Part shown: piece after piece, positions 1 through 10,100 of the stretch
Layout: each line of letters starts with the position of its first letter
How positions within the stretch are numbered: the first letter of the stretch is position 1
Assembly: GCA_963970005.1 (NCBI GenBank)
Contig: CAXAMN010025694.1
Coordinates: 572,533-636,532 of the forward strand
Reading direction: 5' to 3'
DNA length: 64,000 nt
DNA from: Durusdinium trenchii
Taxonomy: Eukaryota; Sar; Dinophyceae; Suessiales; Symbiodiniaceae
Notes under the pieces: generated by a model
Database searches by the model: none
Told to the model about the DNA's origin: nothing
The model's input: the letters and a program-made list of their open reading frames with translations, nothing else
Translations under genes and position numbers: made by a program

Positions 1-88
1 TTCATAAAGGCTTTTCCAGGGCAATCGGTTATTATCTGACAATCATACATTTCCATTCGTCAGGAGACAACCTTGGTAATCCCCCGCA

Positions 89-968
89 TCAGGGACCGGC
101 CCCAAATGCAATGTCAATCGGACAATGCGGTATTGAGCCCACTGCACTGTCAGAGCATGGGAGGCAACCAAAAAATGGCATCAAGACCTCAATCCATGGA
201 AAATCAATCAAGATCTCATTCTTGCGGTGCAAGTCGGGAAATTTCTCAATCTGAAGGCGCGCCATGGGGTACTCGCACGTGAGCGCGGCTGTATATGGCG
301 TTTGTTGGTGCCAATGATGGATCAAATATTGAAGGATGCATGTTTCTTGGTCAGGGCATCGAAGCAAAATGGGTACAAATATGGCGCCCTGATCCATTGG
401 ACCGTCTATTTTGCCATCCTTTTTGGATGATATCCCATGGAGATGCGCTCAAAAATTGCTCACGCAACCAATCAGCATATTCGGCAGCATCATGCTGTCT
501 CCTCTACTGGTGACTGGCCTTCCAAGTGGCATGGAGAGAATGGAACGGCTCATCCATATTGAGGTCAGCCAAGGCAACAGAGTCACCCAGCAAAAATATC
601 TCGATATGTTGACCCCATGGATCCCACCAAGAAGGGGTGAAGCAAAACGTTCTTGGCTTTCTACTCACGGCGAATTCAGGCTCCTCCACGGAAGTTATCA
701 TCAGGGATGGATGGGCAAAAGACCCCGCTAGCCCAGCCCCTACCACATTCTCAGGTAGTTGGAGCCCCAAGGGAGTCCACAGCACTAAGCTAAAGAAGGA
801 GGTTCCAACTCGCACTGAAGGATGGTCCAGAGGCGTGAGCTCGTCGCGTAGCTCCATCGTTGCCCGGATGGATGCTTGTGCCACTGAACCTTTCTGCGAA
901 GGGATGCCAGTGGTTACTTGATCCAGAACCAGAGCCCTCCCAAAGCGCTGCTGCCAAAATTCAGACAT
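89..968 (-). pseudogene. Decayed retroelement-type ORF with ubiquitin-specific protease (C19)-like part
   Basis: The minus strand has a 154-codon open frame (968 to 504). After one TAG it continues in the same frame with RQHDAAEYADWLREQ, and then shifts frame into a stretch with LIHHWHQQ, ARLQIEKF and RKNEILIDFPW. The order QHDAAEY, a Leu-Ile-x-x-Trp-His block, then a Leu-Gln-x-x-(Arg/Lys)-Phe block matches the middle and C-terminal part of C19 deubiquitinase-like domains, where QQDAxEF and the LxLQLxRF strand are conserved. The Cys box and the catalytic His box are not visible here. With a stop and a frameshift the copy is not functional as read. I infer a mobile-element polyprotein rather than a host USP, because the long preceding segment does not resemble host USP architecture. 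The exact 5' boundary is unknown. Confidence 0.45.
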
Positions 969-1421
969 TCAGACATTTAGCTAACAGATACGCCGTGCCC
1001 GAGTAGCACTGAACCCATTTGAAGCAGCCTTTGAAGCGTCCAGACTCCGCATGAAACCATCCCAGACAAGTCCCATTCTTCAAAACCATCACCCAGAAAT
1101 GTGCATGCGTGGAAAATACGAAAACATATTCCAAAAGGCAGTGAGCTAGCATTTCACCCTGTAAGTCACCGCCTGAGCAAGCTGAGATCTCTGCAATATG
1201 GCTTGACGGATCCTCAGAAGAATCATCTGTCCAATCCCGTTGCCGCGCAGGGCTTGAAGAGCACCAAATAGCGGCTGATCTCCGAGGATCGATTGGAGAT
1301 ATCCAATCGCCAGGGAATGGTGAGTTGCGAATCCTCTGGCACTCCGTTCTTCTCCAAGTGCCTCAGTGGCGAGAATCGGGGGATTAGCTCTGTGTTGGTG
1401 CCAAGCCGGTGTTGGTGCCAA
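961..1421 (-). pseudogene. Possible upstream continuation of the 89-968 polyprotein remnant
   Basis: Two further minus-strand frames abut the C19-like remnant. One (1421 to 1146) reads FATHHSLAIGYLQSILGDQ and QALRGNGIGQMI. The other (1152 to 961) reads HAHFWVMVLKNG followed by GWFHAESGRF. Both look like decayed protein, and their order and strand suit an upstream part of the same polyprotein. The pieces are separated by frame changes. I recognise no family with confidence. The His-x-Trp pattern in HAHFWVMVL resembles the histidine strand of cysteine proteases, but this is only a hint. Confidence 0.25.
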
Positions 1422-1487
1422 GCCGGCTAGGAGAGTCAGAATCTCTTTGATTCATTGCTAGGAGAGTCAGAATCTCTTTGATTCATT
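1392..1487. repeat. Two adjacent perfect tandem duplications (17 nt x2, then 31 nt x2)
   Basis: The 17-nt unit beginning GTGTTGGTGCC occurs at 1392-1408 and 1409-1425. It is followed directly by a 31-nt unit beginning GCTAGGAGAGTC at 1426-1456 and 1457-1487. Both pairs are exact. The tail CTCTTTGATTCATTG recurs once at about 12059-12073. Confidence 0.9.
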
Positions 1488-1724
1488 CTCTAGGCAGCGA
1501 TTCCTGCTTGGGGGATCTCAAACACTTGGCTTGTGCATCCCATGCCATGCAATTCCAGGCATTGTTCTCTGGGACCTTGAGGATCGATAGCCTGGTTAAA
1601 TTCTTCCACCGATTTCCCAAATATCTCCTGTTTCAACGGGCATGTGACACCGGCCTGCTACTATTGGTGCCACTCCTAGGAGGCGAATAATATCATTGGC
1701 AGGATGGAACCTTTTCTGGCCTAA

Positions 1725-2880
1725 AGCAAAAGTTGCGGTCCAAATTCATCTAATTAAATATATTTTTCTATTCAGGCATAATTTGACCAATAATTCGATC
1801 AAAGGATCTACATCGGATTTCGAAGATAAATCCGAGGGATTGTATTGTTCCTTAAATCTATTCTTGCCATTGTTCGCAATGGATTCGAATCCATCTTAGA
1901 TATAAAAGCATTTGGTAACATAAAACTCAAATATATATAGTATCCAAAATGTATTTCCGGGTGAAAAGCAAAAAATCTAGATAATTAAAACGAAATACAA
2001 TTCATTATAAATTTAAATTCTAGTTATATTACAACGGAAGCCACATTAAATATAACGATAATCGGAAAGCAATATAAATAAAATCAATTTAGAATATATT
2101 AATAATTTCTAGTCGAAAATAAATATTATAAATATATTTCCCAATCGAAATTCTTAATTAATACAAAAAATATCTTAAATATATATATAAATGTAAATAT
2201 AATTGAAATATTTATTCTTTTGTAATATTTTGTTTTTTTTAATATTATTGGTCGTAAAATTTATTTTTTATATTTCGTATAATAAATAAATAAATCGAAC
2301 AAATTATAATTTATTTAATAAAATAATATAATATTAGGAACGATTAAATTATACAAATTAATAAATAATATAATTTAATAAACCAATTCTTTACGAAATA
2401 TAACCATATATATATATCTCTTCATTAAAATATTTTTTATTATCGGAATTATCAATAACATATAATCTAAATTATCATCAATATTTAAATCTAAAATATA
2501 ATCGAGAAATTCTTAAATTCAAAATATAATCTATCAAACATATTTTTTAATTTATAATAATAATATAATTAAATATTAAATATCTTAATATAATACAAAG
2601 ACTATTTTCCACGGCCGAAACCAAAATTAACCAAATCTCTAATAAAATCCGAATAAATACATATCGAAATAAATCCTAATAATATATATGTTTAAATATA
2701 TATATATATATTAACATATAACAATATTTAATATTATTATATATATATATATATTTATATTCAATTTTATTCAATATAATATACATAGAATTATTCATTA
2801 AAAAAATATATATATTAAATTTAAATATATATATTCTATTGATTAATTATGTTTATTAATATAATAAATTTAATTTCTAG
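1725..2880. other. AT-rich island, no gene seen
   Basis: About 1.15 kb is almost entirely A and T, with runs of TATATA and TTTAATA and frequent stops in all frames. The flanks return abruptly to a mixed base composition of roughly half G+C. I see no tRNA, rRNA or organellar gene in it. No single repeat period explains it. The right part, 2881-3290, is intermediate in composition and also holds no supportable gene. Confidence 0.85.
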
Positions 2881-3291
2881 AAATGTCCAATGCATCCATT
2901 TGCATCCAATATCCTTGGTTCAAGATTGTGTTTAATATAAATATGAATAATTATATTGATTTATGGATTTATGGATTTATCCTTGTACAATATCAACAAA
3001 TAATGCAAAATAATGTAATTGTCCAAAGCATAATCCAAGAAATCATTGCCAAAAGATTACGTCGCGCCTTGGCCTGGCCTTTTTTGTTTGAGAAACCCAT
3101 TCACAGCTTTTGGCGTTGAGGCTTACAGGAGCGAGGCGCTGAAAAACTTCTCCTTGGAGCTTGGTATTGAGGAATGGCTGGGAGGACTCCCAGAGGTCCT
3201 GCGCAATGAATCTCCACCTGCCAAGGCCACAATTTCTCTCCGGCTCCAAAAAACAACTCAAAGTCCAATTCCGGCTTGACCAGCAAAATAA

Positions 3292-3491
3292 TTAGATCCG
3301 TGAATATCTCATTGAGATAGCCTTCGCGCCCCATGTTTCAAACGTGCACCATAAAGAGAAGCATGGTCTTATCAACCCTTCAAAGAAGCGTCTGGTCACT
3401 TCTGGACGACTGCTCGCCAAAAGCCGTTCCTCCCGTCGCCTGAGCTCCGCGCTTCGCTGGGCGACAGCGCGGAAGAGTGCCCGAAGGTGGC
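3292..3491 (-). CDS. Candidate terminal exon, basic helical protein
   Basis: The frame begins after a CTGCAG acceptor at 3492-3497 and runs to a TAA at 3292-3294. It contains RALFRAVAQRSAELRRREER and then SSRPEVTRRFFEG. The first 40 codons end mostly in G or C, unlike the surrounding DNA, and the predicted helix is amphipathic. It lies downstream of, and on the same strand as, the M1-peptidase-like exon at 4024-4195, so it could be the next exon of that gene. I cannot align it to that family with confidence. An 85-codon + strand frame at 3487-3744 is also open but has weaker codon bias. Confidence 0.35.
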
Positions 3492-4023
3492 TGCAGCGGC
3501 TCTGATGGGCCAGAAATCGCCTTGGGTCGATAGTGGCATGGGGTGGCATAGGGTGGCAGCAACGGTTGAAGAACCCGAACTAGACTATCCTATAGGTACT
3601 CCTGCAGGGTCCTTTCCAGGTAACTTGACCTCTGTAGGTGGCATGGTCGAGGCTAATGGATGGAGCGAGCGCATGGATGGGCTAAGTGTACCTCGACGTA
3701 AGGAAATGAAGAAGCAAATGGTCATATATAGTACCCCAAAGTGAGGAGGACCCTTCAGGAGCCTCCAGCAAGCCATTCGTCCCAAGGTCCATCCAACTCC
3801 GGATATCTCAATGCGTTGCCAGGGTTCTGCATGACATCCAGCAAGTACCTAATTACTGTAATACCCAGGGCCTAGGCGACAAAACGATAGATTGAGCAGC
3901 CGCTGTCTTTTTAGAGTCCAATGACTTTGGGTCCGGTCACTGCAGTACGTGCGCCAGGACGCTCTTCCACCAGCTCCCTTCAACAAAGCTTCACATCATT
4001 ACAAATCCAGAGATGCATCAAAC
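3492..4023. other. Probable intron or intergenic DNA
   Basis: This lies between two minus-strand exon candidates. It contains an open + strand frame of 85 codons (3487-3744) with mixed codon use, which I do not call as a gene. No repeat was noticed. Confidence 0.4.
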
Positions 4024-4195
4024 CGAGCAACTTGAGAACATCAGCGTGATCTTGACAGTTGTGCTTCACGAGCAAAATGCACCAGCGAGACAGCAGCTCC
4101 ATGTTGGTGGAAAGGTCAAAGCCATAAGCTTTGCCCATGCGAATAATGCTCTCACGGTATATGCTAGTGCTCAGCAAGTCCAGAAAGTATAGTTT
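4024..4195 (-). CDS. Exon like the C-terminal helical domain of LTA4-hydrolase/aminopeptidase-B (M1) peptidases
   Basis: Following a CTTCAG acceptor, the exon reads KLYFLDLLSTS, then IIRMGKAYGFDLSTN, then ELLSRWCILLVK and ADVLKLL, and stops at a GT donor (CTCG then GTTTGA on the minus strand). In M1 peptidases of the LTA4-hydrolase/aminopeptidase-B type, the C-terminal alpha-helical domain has the same pattern: a Phe-Leu start, I-x-R-M before an aromatic Y-x-F, an Asn near a Glu, and an invariant Arg-Trp about nine residues on. The catalytic HExxH domain is not in this exon and I did not find it in the window. The family call rests on pattern recognition only. This is probably a genuine host exon. 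Confidence 0.5.
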
Positions 4196-4259
4196 CTGAA
4201 GAATGCTCCACTTCACCTGCACAAGGCGTGCTTTTCTGATTGAAGTCTCCAACCCCCCA

Positions 4260-6889
4260 GCTCTTGAACAACTTTATGATGTTAAACGCGCATCCGTTCT
4301 GAACTTTGTTCGCTCGTCAGACATGAAGAAGGCAATCCTTCTGCTTTGTAGGGCGCAATGCAATTGGATAGAACCACTCTTGTTGGGCAACTGTGACCGG
4401 ACACAAATCCAAACCACCCCTGGAATTTCTGGACTTGCTTTCCGGCTCCCAACTCAGCCCCACCTTCACATGGATGGAGGTACGGATGATGAGCTTGCTA
4501 ACCTTCTCCTCACTTGCTCCGACCACTTCGGCTGGGACGATGTTCCTGACAAAAGAAACGAGGCCCGAGCTTCTAGCAGGAAAAAGCGACAATCGTTCAG
4601 CATGCAAGCATTCTCAAAAGGTGCCCGATCTTTTTGCAACCTGCCAAGTAAAAGAACCATAAAGAACCTTGAAGCATGTCGTGGTGGGGTGCCAAACTCC
4701 TAAACATCAACCAATGAGTTTACCTCCAACTTGTCTTGCCACTGGGGGCCGGAACAAACGAAACTGGAGTTCCTATCCCAGCTCGGACCCAGCATGAACC
4801 CCTGGGCCGATTGCACCAACGGCGCCATCCAACTACCAAACTGACACTATTGGGGGATGAGCACCCAGGTGAGCATCCAACTACCGTGGATGAATGTCCC
4901 CTGATCCTCCAGGTCCCCACCACTTCACCAGTTCACCTCACGGCCTCCAACCACGAACCCACCCACTGAAAGGCGCCAACGTGGAAGCCCAGTGTCTCCC
5001 AGGCTCGTGCCACCTGTCAGGCTCAAAGATCGAAGTGATTCTGAATCAAAGCGAACTCATCGATCGTGATTCAGTTCTGACTCTGACTCTGAACACGTGA
5101 AACAGTCAGAAGATTCATTCATCATTCGTTCGAGTCAGATTCATCTGCACCTCCGTGCGGGAGCTTGGGGGGCTCAAAGTGGTGCCCATGTTCACCGCCG
5201 GAGTCCGGTGGACCTTTCGAACTCTCTCCGAGTTGACATGCTTTGTGCCGGACCTCTGCGATCAAAAAGCACCTCTGCGAAAGGAGCTTACGGCACCCCC
5301 ACGACTGAAGCCCAATTCCACCGATGGCAGTCTCGATGCCTTCTCCACTTCGGTGAAGACCGATTGGCCTGGGATTTAATCGAAAGGTGTATATATTCAT
5401 ATAGAGTTCGATTTCTGTAGCTTGTTTTGGCAGTCACCGGAGAATGAAGCCGAACAAGTCAGCAGCAAACACGTTCCTAGTGGCAAACTGTCCAGTCACT
5501 GAGCGCACTTACTCTCCTTGGAACTAACATTAACTAACATGGACGTGGACACCCTCCGTTTGTATAGGAAACTCATCTTCCATGGGAAGAAATGTTCCAA
5601 TACAGGAACTAACAAATGAACTAACCATGGGAAGAATAGTTCTTGTTAGTTCCCATTTCCCATTTGTTCAAACATGTTGTCCACTTTCCACGTGTTCCGT
5701 TTTCGGGAGTCGCACAGTGGTCCCGGTCCGACACGTCGCACGCCGCACGTCCGACACGGCGGAGGTCGAAAAACACGTGGAGCGGACCAGGGTCAGACGA
5801 GCGGACCCGGTCACCCCAGTGCTTTGTTTTTCCATGGTTTTTTCAGCTGTCCACGTGAGTTTTAATTGTCCAAAGCTGTTGGGGTGTCCACCTCTATTCG
5901 GCATGATTCGGCTAGGCTATCTGGCTTTGCAGCTCCGCACGGTCTTCGTGGAAGTTTTGGAGGCACCAGGCTGCCTGGAGAGGATGCGACCAAGCAGCTG
6001 AGCTGCGAGGAGAAAGTTGTTGCAGGTCCGGCGAAGGATTCATCCTATCAACGATCTTCCCGGTTCGGTTCTGGACGTATCAATTCCAGATTGGTTCCAT
6101 TATTGAACATGTCCTATAATTTTATATCTGGACACCTTCACCGGCAGAACGACAAAAAGTACCTGCTCTTATCAAGTTGGTGAAGGGCTCTACTTTAACG
6201 ACAACGGGGCACTATAGTCACTATAACAAGTGGGGCACTAAGCACTATACTCACTAACCAAATGGATACACATATTTGCCTACATTGACCCCCTATTGGC
6301 CTACATGGAGTGTCTGGGAATACAAATGGATTGTCAACGTAATGCCCACATAGGAGCCGTGCGTCAACATCAGTAAACTGGGCTCCCCCACCGATGGCCA
6401 CTCAGTGGCACCTCAGGAGGTCATATGTGTCACCTTCACGCTGCTTCAAGGTGCGCACGGGTGGAAAGTCAAGTTGGTGAGGGTGAAACTGCAAACCAGG
6501 AAAACAGTTGTCATGAAATCTTCATATCGTCTCATCCCTAGTTGTGCAAAAACTAGTGACAAACAAACTGGATCAATGACAGCACATGATGTAATTAGCA
6601 AAACACAGGCACACACACACACACTGAATGTAAGGATATGCAAGGCTGAAGGAGTACAACAAATTCTGGTGTTAACCGACCAACGTAACCTCCCAGGGCC
6701 CCTGCTAGGGACAAAGCTCTTCAACATCATCACAAGGTCCTGCTTGCTCTGGGAATGTGTGGATCAACAAGCAAAAATCAAAGAACAAACATGCTAGTGG
6801 ATACAAGTTTCCAGCAGGAACATTCTCTCCAAGCATGTGATCGGCTTAAGTTGGGCTTTTGGCCTTCAACTGGAGTTGGATGAGCTTAC
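4260..6889. other. Non-coding stretch with one short hairpin
   Basis: No frame here has convincing codon bias or a recognisable motif. A perfect 11-bp inverted repeat lies at 5605-5615 (GGAACTAACAA) and 5643-5653, with related ACTAACAT words just upstream at about 5525-5540. A short (AC)n run lies near 6610-6624. Confidence 0.5.
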
Positions 6890-7085
6890 CTGAACAGCAA
6901 GTCCATCCTGGTTCTCATCCCATTCCCCTTTCCTGCTTTTGCCATGCGAATCATCCTGACCAATTCTGTCCCTTCAATAAGGTTCTGCAAATATCCGTGC
7001 AACATCAGGCTAGTGTGTTGCACATCCGCATGTTGGAACTCTGTACTTGGGTACTTGCCCACCGGACTCCCAGTCCTTCGATGCG
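6890..7085 (-). CDS. Internal exon of an unrecognised gene
   Basis: The exon reads GSPVGKYPSTEFQHADVQ, then LMLHGYLQNLIEGTELVRM and ends MDLLF before a consensus donor, CAG followed by GTAAGC on the minus strand (6880s). A GGCAG acceptor lies at 7086-7090. The donor is the best single splice signal in the left part of the window. The product is unknown. The open + strand frames across the same bases lack such a boundary. Confidence 0.45.
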
Positions 7086-7274
7086 CTGCCATTTCTCACG
7101 CCCCTTTTACAGTGGGTCATTCATTTCTGTCGCCCCCAGAAAGGATGGCGATTTTTCCAGTTCAAGCCTCCCAAAGAAGAACAACATAAAACATGGAAAC
7201 ATGTTGAATCTAGAGCATGGCAAATGATGTGGTAAAAAAACAAGTTACAGTAACACTATAGTATTATAGAGAGA

Positions 7275-7525
7275 GCCTGTTTTCAAAATTTAAACAAACA
7301 TAAAGTCCAAAAAAAGCCAATCCCAAAAGTCAAAGTAAAAACAATCAAATCAGAAAGTTTCAGAAAGTCAACAAAAAAGTCAATTTGCCCAGATCCGACT
7401 TCTTTTTGACTTTGTTTTCAACGTGTTTTCGACTGTTTTGTTGGACGTTTTTCGATCTTTTTGTTTTTTTTTGACTTTCTTTTTCATCTTTTCGAGTTGT
7501 TTTTTGATTTTTTTTTGACTTGTTC
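7275..7525. repeat. Fold-back block of degenerate GTCAA/TTGAC short repeats
   Basis: The left arm (about 7290-7385) repeats words such as AAAAAAGTCAA and AAAGTCAA. The right arm (about 7395-7525) repeats the complement, TTGACTTTTTT and TTTTCGA. The sequence therefore switches from purine-rich to pyrimidine-rich and can fold back on itself. The unit is too degenerate to give one period. Confidence 0.6.
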
Positions 7526-9960
7526 GAGCTGTGGTCTATGGTTGACTTTTCTTATTTAATCAAGGATTCTGGCCTTACCATACGACATAATTTTATAACA
7601 CTAGTAAGAACAAACGCATAAAGATGTATTAAAATCTTAAGAAAAAGGATCAATCAAGGACGATCTGACCTCGGTGTCTTTTACCACTGATCCCAACTCG
7701 TCGAGGGGGTTCGGGCCCGGGCCTCCTCCTCCAGCGATGCTTTCCGCGCACGGAGGATCAGCTGACCTCATGTTTGTTCTTGCCGCGCAAAGCTACCAAG
7801 CTACAAGGAGCTGAGTGGATCAGCCAAATCCAGTGATCTTTGGTGTGACCTCGTATAGGAAGTGGGAGTGGTGCTGTCGGCTTCGCTGATGTGTTCCTTG
7901 GGTCACATCAAAGAACTCTGGTGAAATCTGTTGGTCCGACATGATGCTTCAGGATGATTGCTGATCGAAACTAAGTCTCTAAAGTTGCATTTCCAAAATT
8001 AATCTTAGCGATTTCCCTGGTTTTGATGTTGAACTCCACCATGTCTTTGCTCAACTGGTTTTCTTCTCGGCTCGATTCCCTTGAACAATTTAAGGTAATT
8101 CAATCTCTGGTGTTCAAGCGCCATCTCTCACACAAAAGTATCTGTCTGGTTCACTACTCAAACTGTGGGAGGCCTCCGCTTTCTTTATCTTTCTTCCTTC
8201 ACGTCCCCCCTCCATGTCCCCCCTCGCCGCGTTGCGGATGAATCCGTCCATGTCAGCGCATCGCCTGACGTCGATGCGAAGCTGAGTCCCAAAGGGTTGG
8301 AGAGTCGGATGTCATGGGGAAACATTCTTCGCAAGCAAAGAATTCCCTTGGGAATCTTAGATAACCCCGAAGAATTCCCTCCATATATGTTATATCTCCC
8401 AAGGAGCTGGATGCTGTTCGTGCGGTCAGGGTCATTTGGAGATATTTTGGAGCATAGCATCAAACACACAGGAGAGTTTCGTGCCGCCATTCTCTTGAGA
8501 GGCCAGGTGGGACGCATATGTCCGTACCGCTTGTAACCATCTAAGAAGCTACGTTCTATTAGCTACTTGTTTTCTCGCGACCGGCGTTCATGAGTCTTTC
8601 ACTGGGAGGTTGGCCATTGGGACTGTTGGGACTGTCTATACCATTGATCAGCCGGCCTCTCCAACCAAAGGTATCTCAATAAGGCCTGGAGGGACTCCTG
8701 GCGTGGCAAGTGGCACTCCTTTCCGAGCGCGGTTCACGCACGGAGACGTGGTCGATTTTCCCGGGATCCAGCGGGGAACTGATACATGCACACATGACAT
8801 GATCATGCAATGTATGTTTGATGCTGGGGATAAACAACTATCTATTCCAGCTAAGCTAGTCTAAAATAGTTCAATGATTTATCGTCGTTTGTGAACCCTC
8901 ATGAGACCTGACTCTCGTTTAAGCCTGAGGCCTGTGGAAAGCGCTGCCTGGCACCGTCCCCGTTCGCTCGAGTTCGCTCACCAGTTCGCTCCCGTTCTTC
9001 GCTCTCGTCGAGACCTGAAGGGTCCGGCCAGTGGAAATGAGTGGAACCAATCCCGCTTGGCGTGCAATGGCTAGGTTTGTAGACTCTTGACTAATAAGAC
9101 TCTTCAGGGCTTGGGAGGTCTACATGAAGAAATCCATCCAGGTCATCAAGCTTGTGATCCTGGGGCATGATGGGAGCATGGCGGGCATGGGAAATCAGCA
9201 TACCGATCTGGGAGAACCGTCGAGAACAAAGACTTAAACAATGGTCAGGTTCCTTTGGGCAGGGGCAAAACCAAACAAAGCAGACACTTGCAACCTTGAA
9301 GACAATTTGGAGGCATCTTTAGATATGTCCAGTTCTACTTGCTTCGCCAGGCCAGGTCATGTGATTGCCCGGCACTGTTACTATCGGTACTCTGTCTTCA
9401 TGAAATTTGTGGTTTCATCAAATTTTCTAAGATATTTGTTGCCACGGTTTTGCTGGGAGGCACTCCAGGTTTGTTAAAGTTGACTGGCATTTGCAATCTG
9501 CGCTGGGAATTTGCCCATGTGAGAGGATACTAATCCAAAGGCCAATGGAAAGCTAGCGGGTGATGGGGTGGGATGGCCATGTTAAAAAGTTTGTGCACTT
9601 CTGCCACCGACTGTGGAGTGCGGGATGAAAGCCGGCGCTTCTTGGTTCCCACACAATGACATCCATGCTCCTGTGCCCTTAGCCAAACACAAACGTCCGG
9701 CAGGGCATCTTGTCGTTGGCCAGGTGTGATAAGTACATACAGGCTTTCTTTGTACTGGCTATATAATGCTTGTTTCTGAAGGTGTGCGACCAACAATTAT
9801 GCAAGCTGGTTGGTCTATAGTCTATGCCTGCGCATGACATCTCGCAGCAAAGCACCTCTGCATGAGGTTGAACACTGACCGCCCTGCGCCCGCCCGCCTC
9901 CACATCAGGCCTGAGCAACTCCGCGTATCTGTGGCTCCTCACAGTGGAATATGTTTTATC
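7526..9960. other. No firm gene; two weak + strand frames
   Basis: Open + frames at 8222-8536 (with LESRMSWGNILRKQR and LEHSIKHTGEFRAAILL) and 8610-8864 (with ASGTPFRARFTHGDVVDF) look mildly protein-like. They lack clear splice sites or codon bias, so I leave them as possibilities. The rest appears non-coding. Confidence 0.3.
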
Positions 9961-10100
9961 GGGTCTATCCCATGACCAGTAACAGTGGATGATGTAACAG
10001 TAGATGATGATGCCTAGTGAAGGGCTTGTTGAACAAATAGTGATAAACCTTTACTATTTACCAACGAATTACAATTAATTACTGGTAATGGGGCAGGCCC
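9961..10100. mobile_element. MITE-like element, copy 1
   Basis: About 140 bp is bounded by imperfect terminal inverted repeats. The left end contains CCCATGACCAGTAA and the right end contains TTACTGGTAATGGGG. The interior shares GTAACAGTGGATGATG and AATAGTGATA with copy 2 at 17952-18072. It has no coding capacity, so it would be non-autonomous. No target-site duplication could be settled by eye. Confidence 0.6.

Noticed and set aside
1860-1900. GATTCGAATCC, like a tRNA T-arm
   Set aside because: No matching acceptor stem, D-arm or anticodon arm could be placed upstream.
1725-2880. Organellar DNA insertion
   Set aside because: The composition fits, but I find no recognisable mitochondrial or plastid gene or rRNA piece.
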